This document shows, piece by piece, positions 1 through 9,577 of a stretch of DNA of 64,000 nt (its first letter is position 1; each line of letters starts with the position of its first letter). This DNA is from Pectobacterium colocasium (GTDB lineage Bacteria; Pseudomonadota; Gammaproteobacteria; Enterobacterales; Enterobacteriaceae): positions 2,294,001 through 2,358,000 of the forward strand of contig NZ_CP084032.1 in the NCBI RefSeq assembly GCF_020181655.1, given 5' to 3'. The notes under the pieces are model-generated. The model did no database searches. It was not told the origin of the DNA and saw only the letters and a list, made by a program, of their open reading frames with translations. The translations under genes and the position numbers were made by a program.

Positions 1-792
1 AAAGCTGCCCAGCTTGAGGATGTCTTGCAGGTTAGAACTGGCGACCATTTTGGTCATTAACGCCATGACGCCGTAAGGGGTCAATTTCATCACCAGACGA
101 ACGAGTTTCATCACCCAGGATTGCAGCGTGTCAATGGCGGTTAACACACGTTCGCCTTTCACCGCGTCATCTTTCAGCAGTTGCAGAGCCGCAACGCCCA
201 GGAACGCCGCGAAGACGACGATGCTGATGATGGATGTCGGGTTCGCGCCAGTCAGCTCAGCAAACGGGTTTTTAGGAATGAATGACAGGATAAGTTGAGG
301 CACGTTAAGGTCTGCAACTTTACCCGCATAGTTGTTTTCAATCGCCGTTAATCGCGCGGTTTCCTGCGCACCTTGTACCAGCCCGGTCGCCGTCAGGCCA
401 AACAGGTTAGTCACAAAGACGCCGACCAGCGCAGAAATCAGCGTGGTGATCAATAGGGTGGAAAGGGTTAATAGACTGATTTTCCCTAATGACGACGCAT
501 TATGCAGCTTGGCAACGGAATTCAGGATGGAGATAAAGACCAGCGGCATGACGATCATCTGTAACAGCTGCACATAGCCATTACCGACGATATTAAACCA
601 TGAGATGGACTGCTTAATGACCGGGTTGTCTCCGCCATAAATCAGATGCAGCGCCAGGCCAAATAACACCCCGACAACCAAACCCAGCAACACTTTCTTT
701 GCCAGACTCCAGGAGGCATTACGGTTGGCGTAACCAAGCCCGAGTAGTAATACGACAAATAGCAGAATATTTATGAGTAGCGGAAAATTCAT
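1..792 (-). CDS. tcyP: L-cystine/dicarboxylate symporter TcyP (YdjN), partial at window edge
   Basis: These are the first 264 residues of a DAACS-family (sodium/dicarboxylate symporter) inner-membrane protein; the C-terminal part lies outside the window. The ATG at 792 is preceded by an AGGGAG ribosome-binding site. The protein opens with [20 protein letters not shown] and contains the family segment [14 protein letters not shown], followed by further membrane spans. The sequence strongly resembles E. coli TcyP, a cystine uptake transporter of about 460 residues. The next backbone gene is ydjM, the same neighbour as in E. coli, which supports orthology. Nothing looks broken in the visible part. 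Confidence 0.88.
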   Translation of the reverse strand, partial: MNFPLLINILLFVVLLLGLGYANRNASWSLAKKVLLGLVVGVLFGLALHLIYGGDNPVIKQSISWFNIVGNGYVQLLQMIVMPLVFISILNSVAKLHNASSLGKISLLTLSTLLITTLISALVGVFVTNLFGLTATGLVQGAQETARLTAIENNYAGKVADLNVPQLILSFIPKNPFAELTGANPTSIISIVVFAAFLGVAALQLLKDDAVKGERVLTAIDTLQSWVMKLVRLVMKLTPYGVMALMTKMVASSNLQDILKLGSF

Positions 793-949
793 CCGGCTTT
801 GCTCCCTATCAGTGAATCGCGCCACATTGCCCGCAACCCAGCACGGCAGCGTAAGTCGGTAGGGGCAGTGTGATTTTTTGCGATAAAAAATAACAAACGC
901 GCACAGGATAGCAGGTCTTTTGCCATCATGTTACAGAGATATGTCTATA

Positions 950-2310
<1,361 letters not shown>

Positions 2311-2327
2311 TACGCTAGGCAACGTGG

Positions 2328-2903
2328 TTATTTCACGTATTGGAAGAGGTAGGTTTGCGCGGATTGCAAAAAGCGAAATGACTGCTCGTAGGTGCAGCAA
2401 TTTAAATTCTTCTGCGGCTGATACAGCGAAAAACCGATACAGGCAATACACAGAAAGCGCTCTAGTTGATTGCCTTTTTGGCTGTTTAAGAGCGGTAAGC
2501 GGAAACGCCAGCGACAGGGCCAGAGCAGAGGAACGCCGGAGGGTGTCAGCATATCGGCAAGAATGTGGCTCAGATAACCGACGATCATGGCATGGTAGGC
2601 ATCCGTCGGAATCGGCCAATCTGGCGGTAGGCGCGTCTGGATAAAGAAAATACCGGCGACGATGGCAAGAAGGCTGTGGGTAAATCCACGATGACCAAAG
2701 AGGCGGGCAATAGGCGCGGAAAGCCACTTCAGGCGCTGCCCGAGGACGGATTTGGGGTGGTCGATATCGGGCAGTAGCGCAGTAAGGAGTGCACCGGGGA
2801 TAATGTGCCACCAGTCTCCGGTAGCCAGCGCTGGCGATAGCTCAACTTTCTTAGCCAGAATCGCGCAGGCAACAGAAAACAGCAGGTGTCCTTCCGCAGT
2901 CAT
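2328..2903 (-). CDS. ydjM: Inner-membrane metal-dependent hydrolase-like protein YdjM
   Basis: This 191-residue membrane protein belongs to the YdjM/LexA-binding inner membrane-associated hydrolase family. Signature histidine and aspartate motifs are present: DIDHPKS, HRGFTHS and GYLSHILADMLTP, followed by PLLWPCRWRFRLP. The start is taken at the ATG at 2903 (MTAEGHLLFS), which matches the family start; a TTG four codons upstream is less likely. A near-perfect LexA box lies just upstream, so the gene should be SOS-induced, as in E. coli. The biochemical function is not established. Confidence 0.9.
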   Translation of the reverse strand: MTAEGHLLFSVACAILAKKVELSPALATGDWWHIIPGALLTALLPDIDHPKSVLGQRLKWLSAPIARLFGHRGFTHSLLAIVAGIFFIQTRLPPDWPIPTDAYHAMIVGYLSHILADMLTPSGVPLLWPCRWRFRLPLLNSQKGNQLERFLCIACIGFSLYQPQKNLNCCTYEQSFRFLQSAQTYLFQYVK

Positions 2904-2919
2904 GAAACGTCTCAAATAA

Positions 2920-2939
2920 AACTGTTATTTTATACAGTA
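2920..2939 (-). promoter_or_regulatory. LexA (SOS) box upstream of ydjM
   Basis: CTGT at 2922-2925 and ACAG at 2934-2937 are separated by exactly eight A/T bases, giving the LexA operator CTGT-N8-ACAG. It lies 17 bp upstream of the ydjM start codon, a position that would block transcription. ydjM is a known LexA target in E. coli. Confidence 0.9.
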
Positions 2940-3011
2940 TAAGAGATTATTCCTGCCTGCGGAAGCGGTGACGGCGTAACGATTTATTTCGGCTAGGGTG
3001 TGTGACGCCTT

Positions 3012-3974
3012 TTATGGCGCGGCTTTCGGCTGTTCGTTGTTTACCGGTAAAACACGTAGCCAGTTGTCCAGCAGTTGAGGCCAGGCAGCGGCGGGCAGCC
3101 CTTTGGTACCGCGCAGGCCGAAACCGTGCTTACCTTTCTCAAAGAGATGCATTTCAACCGGAATCTGTTTTGCCCGCAGCGCGCTGAACATCACCAGACT
3201 GTTATCAACCGACACTGATGGATCGTCAACCGCATGCACCAGAAACGTAGGAGGCGTTTGTGCGGTAACCTGTTTCTCCGGAGAGTAACGTAGCACCTGC
3301 GCTTCCGTCGGCTGTTCGCCGATTAACTGCTTGCGCGAACCTGCATGCGCAATATCTGCCTGCATCGAAATCACGGGGTACATCAGCACCATAAAGTCAG
3401 GGCGTGCGCTTACGCTATCAATCGCATCCATCGCAGGGTAAACGGATTGCGCAAAACGGGTTCCGAGGCTGGCAGCAACATGACCACCGGCGGAGAATCC
3501 CATAATACCGATGCGCTGTGGATTAATGTGCCATTTCTCAGCGTTGGCTCTTAGTGTTCTGATGGCTCGCTGCGCATCGGCCAATGGGGCGTCAGCGCCT
3601 TCTTTATGGCCTTCACCGGGCATACGGTAGGTCATCACGAAAAGCGTATATCCCTGCTGATTAAAGAAAGGGGCCAGATCGCTGCCTTCCTTATCCAACA
3701 CGACGCGTTGGTAAGAACCGCCGGGCGTGATGAGCAATGCCATGCCATTAGGCTTCTCTGCGGGATAAACGGTAATTTCGGGGCTGCGAATACCGGTTGC
3801 TGCCCGATCGGGAAGAGAAGGATCTTTACTGCGTTCGACCACTTGTGGCTGTACCGTTGACGAAGAGGCGCCCGGAGCTTCACCGTGTGGCCAGACAGGA
3901 AAAACAGGTTGGGCGCAACTGAATCCATTTACAGACATCATAATGGCCCCGACAAGCAGAGAACGAACAATCAT
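3012..3974 (-). CDS. paeX: Pectin acetylesterase PaeX (alpha/beta hydrolase)
   Basis: This 320-residue exported alpha/beta hydrolase has an N-terminal signal peptide ending near SVNGFSCA. The nucleophile elbow GFSAGGH places the catalytic serine at residue 161. Candidate partners are Asp250 or Asp251 (HAVDDPS) and His283 (GKHGFGL), with an oxyanion-hole segment LLITPGGSY near residue 82. Length and location next to kdgM and togMNAB match PaeX of Dickeya, which removes acetyl groups from pectic oligomers in the periplasm so that lyases can act. The start at 3974 follows CAGGTGATC. The name rests on context as well as fold, since the fold alone only says esterase. Confidence 0.8.
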   Translation of the reverse strand: MIVRSLLVGAIMMSVNGFSCAQPVFPVWPHGEAPGASSSTVQPQVVERSKDPSLPDRAATGIRSPEITVYPAEKPNGMALLITPGGSYQRVVLDKEGSDLAPFFNQQGYTLFVMTYRMPGEGHKEGADAPLADAQRAIRTLRANAEKWHINPQRIGIMGFSAGGHVAASLGTRFAQSVYPAMDAIDSVSARPDFMVLMYPVISMQADIAHAGSRKQLIGEQPTEAQVLRYSPEKQVTAQTPPTFLVHAVDDPSVSVDNSLVMFSALRAKQIPVEMHLFEKGKHGFGLRGTKGLPAAAWPQLLDNWLRVLPVNNEQPKAAP

Positions 3975-4326
3975 GATAGATCACCTGACAAAGGGAAGGA
4001 GGGGAGAAATCGTTGGGCGGTGGTAAAAAAATAGGGTAGCCATCACATCGGAGAAAAAATGACCACCCTGAACCGCAAATTTTAATAAAGAAATAACATT
4101 CATACACGAAGAGGGTAAATCAGACACAGCAATTCCAACAGCTAAAACGTATGTAGCTAAATCGCAGCTAACGACACTACATGTAACAATGAAACGTAAC
4201 TAACTTGCTAAACCTACGACGGACATAATAAAGAGATGTTAATGATAAAAATAAAACCGGTGAATCCATTAACACTAACATCCCTTTTGCTACCTCATAA
4301 CGCTTATTTAAATAATAAGGCCGTTA

Positions 4327-5049
4327 TTAGAAGCTGTATTGCACACCAACACGGTAACGAGTTTGACGCTCGTCCGTGTTTTTATCACCAGCAACGTTAC
4401 CGATAGCCATATAAGGCTTCCAGTTTTTGTCTAATTTATAAGCCAATTTAACATCATGCTCGATTTTCCAGTTTTCTTTATCTGCTTGGAAAGCACCGGC
4501 CTTGTTAGCTTTTTTGTAATCCAGTTCGTAATCAATCTGGTAATCTTTCAGGAATTTGTAGCTAACAACTGCAGTCAGGTTGAAACCATTCTCTTGAGTA
4601 CTGTTGGTAGCGCCAGTTTTATTTGTATTGCCGCTTTTTCTTAAATAGTAAGGGCGGTAGCGGAGAGAGGTTGACAGATCGTCAGTAATATTGACTTTAC
4701 CACGCAGGTAAGGACGGTAGTTGTTGGAATCAGAGCTTGAATCTAAAGAGAAACCTGGTTCCAGAGAGAACGTTTTGTTGATGTTGTAAACATAGCTGGC
4801 TACCACTTCTGTACCGTTGCTGACGGTTTCATTGAATGGTTTATTTGGCGTGTTATCTGAACCAGACTGTTTCCATTTAGCTTCAGCAGATAAACCGAAA
4901 CCATTAGCAAAACGGTGAGACATTGAAAGACGATCTTTATGGTCGTTTTTGACAGTATCTTGCATTTCATGACGGTAATCAATTGTTACAGCCATTGCAT
5001 TCACACTAATTAATGACGTAACAGCCAGAGCTAGTAATTTAAATTTCAT
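4327..5049 (-). CDS. kdgM: Oligogalacturonate-specific porin KdgM
   Basis: This 240-residue outer-membrane protein has a cleavable signal peptide (MKFKLLALAVTSLISVNAMA). The mature part alternates amphipathic strands and ends in the porin-type terminal residues QYSF. Length and sequence fit KdgM, a monomeric small beta-barrel that lets oligogalacturonides cross the outer membrane. AGGGAA lies upstream of the ATG at 5049. The upstream gap holds a KdgR-like operator and two CRP-like half-palindromes, consistent with induction by pectin breakdown products and catabolite control. It stands between paeX and togB, each likely transcribed separately. Confidence 0.9.
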   Translation of the reverse strand: MKFKLLALAVTSLISVNAMAVTIDYRHEMQDTVKNDHKDRLSMSHRFANGFGLSAEAKWKQSGSDNTPNKPFNETVSNGTEVVASYVYNINKTFSLEPGFSLDSSSDSNNYRPYLRGKVNITDDLSTSLRYRPYYLRKSGNTNKTGATNSTQENGFNLTAVVSYKFLKDYQIDYELDYKKANKAGAFQADKENWKIEHDVKLAYKLDKNWKPYMAIGNVAGDKNTDERQTRYRVGVQYSF

Positions 5050-5144
5050 TGTTATATTCCCTATTGGTTTGGATATTGCTTAATAAAAACGCGCATTATG
5101 CTTTTTGGGACAAGTTCTATTTTATTTATTATTAAACTGCGTTC

Positions 5145-5209
5145 TGTGATCGAGATCGTCTTGAGTGACAAAAAGTAAAATGGGGTTTCAAATTGTGAGG
5201 GAGATCGAA
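5145..5209 (-). promoter_or_regulatory. Two CRP-like sites upstream of kdgM
   Basis: TGTGA-TCGAGA-TCGTC (5145-5160) and TGTGA-GGGAGA-TCGAA (5194-5209) each have a perfect left half and a partial right half of TGTGA-N6-TCACA. They flank the KdgR-like box. CRP activation of kdgM is known in Dickeya, but these particular sites are weak matches. Confidence 0.4.
5174..5192 (-). promoter_or_regulatory. Candidate KdgR operator upstream of kdgM
   Basis: The core AAAATGGGGTTTC at 5177-5189 matches 12 of 13 positions of the KdgR core RAAAYRNYRTTTY. The flanking bases fit less well. It lies about 125 bp upstream of the kdgM start, and KdgR control of kdgM is known in Dickeya. Confidence 0.55.
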
Positions 5210-5237
5210 TTGAATATAGCGGTTGTTTTAATTTAAA

Positions 5238-5270
5238 TGAAAAATCCCTGCCGTCAGTACGGCAGGGATT
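5238..5270 (-). terminator. Rho-independent terminator after togB
   Basis: A perfect 11-bp stem, AATCCCTGCCG (5243-5253) with CGGCAGGGATT (5260-5270), encloses a six-base loop. Read on the minus strand, it is followed by a T-rich run. It closes the togMNAB transcript. Confidence 0.85.
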
Positions 5271-5296
5271 AATTACCGGGTAAATCTAGTACTACA

Positions 5297-6586
5297 TTAT
5301 TTCATTGCGCGTTTCAGAATACGCTCAGATTGACGCTGGAAGTATTTCGCTGCGTCTTCCACAGATTTCTGGCCGTAATCGATAGACTGGATGGTATCAC
5401 CAAACAGAGAAACGATTTGCGGATCGTCGAAATAAGGAGAAACGGCAACGTCATGTGGCAGAGACAGCGCCAGTTTTAACCCGGCAACCGCTGGTGCATC
5501 GTCTTTGATGACGCCATCAGCAGTCAGCTGAGCAACAGCCGCTTTACTCAACGGAACACCACGTTCCAGACCCAGAGCCTGAGCACCTTCTTTGCTGTTC
5601 AGCAGGAAGTTGATCAACTGGGCAGATTCTTTAGGATACTTAGTCGATTTACCGATAGACAGCATCTGTGCAGGTTTGAAGAACAAGCCGGCATCTTTCG
5701 CACCTGGCAGCATTGGGTAGCTACCCAATTCCAGTTTTGCTGGTGGTTGCAGGTTGTCAGAGTACTTGGTAATGGTGGAGTTCCACATGTAAGTACCAGA
5801 CCATTCGCCTGTGATCCATGGCTTCATTTCATACATGTTGCTCTTGCCGAAAGAGGCGTAGTATTTCGCATCAGGCATGACATGGCTGTCGATCAATTTC
5901 TTATACATGCCAAAGAATTCAGCCCATTGCGCATCGCTGTAGGCGAATTTTTGAGCTTTTACATCAATCGCTGGAATGTTGTATTTCTGAACCATATAAG
6001 AGTTCAGCAGCGCCAGAGAATCCTGATGTTCCAACACGATAGGATAGTATTGGTCGCCCAGTTTTTCTTTGAACACTTTACCGGCGTTCAGCAACTCGTC
6101 CCACGTTTTCGGATATTCCAGACCGGCTTTTTTCCAGCTTTCGGTGTTGAAATAGAACACGCGAGCCGTAACGGAAATTGGAATACCGTTCAGTTTGCCG
6201 TTGACCGTGGTGTTTTGCAGCTCTTTGGTTTCGAACTGGGTCAGATCCAGAGAATCTTTCACTTTGTTCAGATCGTAAAAACCATCGCCGTTTTTAGAGA
6301 AAATCGGCAGCCAGTTCCAGTTGGTCTGCATCACGTCTGGCTCGGTATTACCGGCGATCTGTGTTGTCAGACGAGACAGGTGACCATCCCAGCCAGTGTA
6401 TTCCGCTTTCACGGTGATGTTTGGGTGCTGCTTATGGAACTCTTCAATGGCCTTGAGCGTCTGTTGGTGACGGCTGTTGCCGCCCCACCATGACATTCTC
6501 AATTCCACATTATCAGCGGCCAAAGACGGCATTGCCACTAACGCCAGAGATGAAGCTATTAACGTGTGTAGGATCGCTTTTTTCAT
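5297..6586 (-). CDS. togB: Oligogalacturonide-binding periplasmic protein TogB
   Basis: This 429-residue family 1 extracellular solute-binding protein has a typical signal peptide (MKKAILHTLIASSLALVAMP, cut after LAA). The mature start DNVELRMSWWGGNSRHQQ and the aromatic-rich cleft residues (for example WAEFFGMYKK, GEWSGTYMWN) fit carbohydrate-binding members. It is the last gene of the pelW-togMNAB run, 15 bp after togA, and delivers oligogalacturonides to the TogMN permease. AGGAG precedes the ATG at 6586. Identification rests on the complete tog gene set around it. Confidence 0.92.
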   Translation of the reverse strand: MKKAILHTLIASSLALVAMPSLAADNVELRMSWWGGNSRHQQTLKAIEEFHKQHPNITVKAEYTGWDGHLSRLTTQIAGNTEPDVMQTNWNWLPIFSKNGDGFYDLNKVKDSLDLTQFETKELQNTTVNGKLNGIPISVTARVFYFNTESWKKAGLEYPKTWDELLNAGKVFKEKLGDQYYPIVLEHQDSLALLNSYMVQKYNIPAIDVKAQKFAYSDAQWAEFFGMYKKLIDSHVMPDAKYYASFGKSNMYEMKPWITGEWSGTYMWNSTITKYSDNLQPPAKLELGSYPMLPGAKDAGLFFKPAQMLSIGKSTKYPKESAQLINFLLNSKEGAQALGLERGVPLSKAAVAQLTADGVIKDDAPAVAGLKLALSLPHDVAVSPYFDDPQIVSLFGDTIQSIDYGQKSVEDAAKYFQRQSERILKRAMK

Positions 6587-6601
6587 CGGTTACTACTCCT
6601 G

Positions 6602-7729
6602 TTAAAGAGAGATATTTTTTTCTGTTTTTGCATCAAAAATATGGCATTTTTCCATATCAAACTGGAAATATACCGGACGATGCAGTCCCTTCTCGATAAT
6701 CAGCCGACCTTCGTCATAAGGAATACGGCTGGTTAATTCAAAGCCATCGACTTTAATGTACATAAAGAATTCGTGGCCCATGTTTTCTACGCGAACCAGC
6801 TCACCCTGTGAGTGGCTGCCTTCAAATGGCGTATCTGACACGGAAACGTAGTCTGGACGAACGCCGAAGAATACGTCTTGTCCGATATAGCTGCGGACTT
6901 TATCTTGTTTTTCAGCACTTAACACCAGTGCGTTATTACCCACAACAACGCCAACCTGACCGTCTTTCTCAACCAGTTTGCATGGCTTGATGTTCATTTC
7001 TGGTGAACCAATGAAGCCAGCAACGAACATGTTGACAGGGTAGTGGTACAGGTTATCCGGCGTATCAACCTGCATGATGTGACCGAGTTTCATCACGCAG
7101 ATACGGTCACCCATGGTCATGGCTTCAGTCTGATCGTGGGTAACATATACGCTGGTTGCCGCTTTACCGCTTTTCTTCAACTGTTTGTGCAGGTCGGAAA
7201 TACGGATACGCATGGAAGCACGCAGTTTGGCATCCAGGTTTGACAACGGTTCGTCGAACAGGAACACATCTGGCTTTTTAACGATGGCGCGGCCTACGGC
7301 CACACGCTGTGCCTGACCACCAGACAACTGGCGCGGCAGACGATCCATCAGTTCTTCCAGCTCCAGGATTTTGGCCGCTTCTGCTACCTGCGCTTCGATT
7401 TGCTCTTTAGGAATTTTGCTCAGCTTCAGACCAAACGCCAGGTTCTCTTTTACCGTCATGTGAGGGTAGAGGGCGTAGTTCTGGAACACCATCGCAATCC
7501 CACGCTCTTTTGGCGCCAGATTGTTAACAACGCGTTCACCGATGCGAACTTCGCCGCCGCTAATGGTTTCCAGGCCTGCCAGCATGCGCAGCGTGGTGGA
7601 TTTCGCACAGCCAGACGGGCCGACGATAACCATGAATTCGCCGTCTTTAATCGTCAGGTCGATGCCGTGAACGGCTTTGAAACCGTTGGAGTATACTTTT
7701 TCCAGTTTATTGAAAATAACTTCAGCCAT
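6602..7729 (-). CDS. togA: Oligogalacturonide ABC transporter ATPase TogA
   Basis: This 375-residue ATP-binding subunit belongs to the CUT1 (MalK/UgpC-like) family. Walker A is GPSGCAKS at residues 37-44, the Q-loop lies in VFQNYALYP, the signature LSGGQ is at 135-139, Walker B is VFLFDE ending at residue 160, and the switch His lies in VYVTHDQTEAM. A C-terminal OB-fold regulatory domain follows. The Walker A glycine before the lysine is replaced by alanine (GCG codon). It pairs with TogM and TogN to power import. The gene lies between togN and togB with short spacers. Confidence 0.93.
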   Translation of the reverse strand: MAEVIFNKLEKVYSNGFKAVHGIDLTIKDGEFMVIVGPSGCAKSTTLRMLAGLETISGGEVRIGERVVNNLAPKERGIAMVFQNYALYPHMTVKENLAFGLKLSKIPKEQIEAQVAEAAKILELEELMDRLPRQLSGGQAQRVAVGRAIVKKPDVFLFDEPLSNLDAKLRASMRIRISDLHKQLKKSGKAATSVYVTHDQTEAMTMGDRICVMKLGHIMQVDTPDNLYHYPVNMFVAGFIGSPEMNIKPCKLVEKDGQVGVVVGNNALVLSAEKQDKVRSYIGQDVFFGVRPDYVSVSDTPFEGSHSQGELVRVENMGHEFFMYIKVDGFELTSRIPYDEGRLIIEKGLHRPVYFQFDMEKCHIFDAKTEKNISL

Positions 7730-7742
7730 GATAAATCCTCTA

Positions 7743-8648
7743 TTAACCTTTAATTCCGCTGCTGGTCACGCCTTGTACGAAGTAGCGCTGTGCCAGGAAG
7801 AAAACAATAATGGATGGCAGAATGGAGATGCTGGACATGGCCAGGATTTCATTCCACGGAGCGCCTTCAGTAACGTCGATAGACATTTTCAGCGCCAGCG
7901 CAATCGGATATTTATCCACGCTATAAACATAAATCAGTGGACCGATGAAGTCGTTCATTGACCACATGAACTGGAACAGCGCAACAGAGATGATGGCTGG
8001 TTTCAAAATCGGCACGACCACATACCACAGAACCTGGAAAGAGTTACAGCCATCGATCTGGGCCGCTTCTTCCATATCACGTGGTACACCACGCAGGAAC
8101 TGGATCAGCATGAACACAAAGAACCCTTGTGTTGCAAACGCGACCGGCAAGTACAGTGGCAGATAGCTGTTCAGCATGCCCATTTCACGGAACATGAGGT
8201 ACTGAGGAATCAGTAACACGGTGCTTGGCAGCAGCATGGTGGCAATCAGCGTGGCAAACCAGAAATTCTTCCACGGAATGTCAAAGCGAGCGAAACCATA
8301 AGCCACAATCACCGAGGAGATGACGGTCAGAACCACTTTCGGAATCACATACTGGAAAGTGTTAATCATGTAGTGACCGAAATTGTATTCCGTACCGGTT
8401 TTCCAACCGTTAACGAAACCATCCCAGGTGGCGTGGGCAGGCCACAGACCCAACGTCGTGAAGATCTCGTGGTTCGGTTTGAACGACGCCGAAAACATCC
8501 ACGCTAATGGATAAAGCATCAGTAAACCAACAAACAGCAGTATCACGTAGCGGATAGCGGCACTGAGTTTTTCTTTACGCAGCGTGCGGCGTACTTCTGC
8601 AGCAGCAACTTCTTGTGCTGTCGTCAGATTTGAATGCATGTCAGCCAT
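7743..8648 (-). CDS. togN: Oligogalacturonide ABC transporter permease TogN
   Basis: This 301-residue inner-membrane permease of the MalG type has about six membrane spans and the EAA loop EEAAQIDGCNSFQVLW, which contacts the ATPase. The start is set at the ATG at 8648 (MADMHSNLTT), preceded by AAGGAGG. A longer open frame upstream overlaps togM and has no family support. The start overlaps the togM stop by 8 bp, which suggests translational coupling. The carboxyl end (QGVTSSGIKG) is typical for this subunit class. Confidence 0.92.
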   Translation of the reverse strand: MADMHSNLTTAQEVAAAEVRRTLRKEKLSAAIRYVILLFVGLLMLYPLAWMFSASFKPNHEIFTTLGLWPAHATWDGFVNGWKTGTEYNFGHYMINTFQYVIPKVVLTVISSVIVAYGFARFDIPWKNFWFATLIATMLLPSTVLLIPQYLMFREMGMLNSYLPLYLPVAFATQGFFVFMLIQFLRGVPRDMEEAAQIDGCNSFQVLWYVVVPILKPAIISVALFQFMWSMNDFIGPLIYVYSVDKYPIALALKMSIDVTEGAPWNEILAMSSISILPSIIVFFLAQRYFVQGVTSSGIKG

Positions 8649-9531
8649 TTTTTCCTCCTTTATCAGCGGAGTAGAACACCCAGTATTTCGACGACTTAAA
8701 GGAAATAGACGCAAATACCGCAACAACCAGGAACAGAACCCATGCCAAGGCAGCACCGTAGCCCATATCGAAATACTTGAACGCCGTATCATAGATATAG
8801 AGCGAGAACAGGTAGGTGTAGTGCGTTGGACCGCCGCCAGTGATGACGTAAGGTGCCGTAAACTCCTGGAATGCCTGAGTGGTCTGCATGATAAAGTTAA
8901 AGAAAATAACCGGCGTAATCAGTGGTACCGTTACTTTCAGGAACATTTGCCATTTGGATGCACCGTCGATCATTGCCGCTTCATACTGTGATTGCGGAAC
9001 GTTCTGCAATGCAGCCAGGAAGATAACCATCGCTGAACCAAACTGCCATACGCGCAGCAGGGTTACCGACATCAGTGCCAGCGACGGTTCGCCCAGCCAG
9101 TTGATAGCGTCAAAGCCAAACACACCGAGGAAGCTGTTTAACAAGCCATCGATAGCGAACAGTGCACGCCACAGTACGGCGATTGCCACGCTGCTGCCCA
9201 AAATTGAAGGCACATAGTAAGCAGTACGGAAGAAGCCGATACCACGTAATTTGAAATTAAGTACAAACGCAATTAACAGTGCGAAGATTAATTTCAATGG
9301 AATGGTCAGAAATACATAGGCGAAGGTAACGCCCATTGATTTCCAAAAAAGGTCATCCTCCAGGAACATACGGTGATAGTTTTCTAGCCCCGTAAATTCA
9401 GGCGAATTTATCAAATCATACTCAGTAAAACTGAGGATAAATGACGAAACAAAGGGGAAAGCGGTAAAAACTATCAGCCCTATAATATAGGGGGAGATAT
9501 AGGCTAACCCCAGCATTCTGTTTTCATTCAT
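8641..9531 (-). CDS. togM: Oligogalacturonide ABC transporter permease TogM
   Basis: This 296-residue MalF-type permease has the opening LAYISPYIIGLIVFTAFPFV, typical of CUT1 permeases, and the EAA loop YEAAMIDGASKWQMFLK. It forms the membrane channel with TogN. The ATG at 9531 follows TAGGTAAG. It lies 46 bp downstream of pelW and is probably in the same transcript, so imported oligomers meet the cytoplasmic lyase made from the same mRNA. Confidence 0.92.
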   Translation of the reverse strand: MNENRMLGLAYISPYIIGLIVFTAFPFVSSFILSFTEYDLINSPEFTGLENYHRMFLEDDLFWKSMGVTFAYVFLTIPLKLIFALLIAFVLNFKLRGIGFFRTAYYVPSILGSSVAIAVLWRALFAIDGLLNSFLGVFGFDAINWLGEPSLALMSVTLLRVWQFGSAMVIFLAALQNVPQSQYEAAMIDGASKWQMFLKVTVPLITPVIFFNFIMQTTQAFQEFTAPYVITGGGPTHYTYLFSLYIYDTAFKYFDMGYGAALAWVLFLVVAVFASISFKSSKYWVFYSADKGGKNG

Positions 9532-9577
9532 AATGCTTACCTATTGATTAATTGTGAACCATTAAAAAAATATAAAA

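Noticed and set aside
4090..4102. KdgR-like box upstream of paeX (GAAATAACATTCA)
   Set aside because: The right half departs from the consensus at two key positions and the flanks do not fit, so I did not list it as a site.
5747..6493. A 248-codon plus-strand frame opposite togB
   Set aside because: It lies wholly antisense to an intact, well-supported togB and has no family resemblance or ribosome-binding site.
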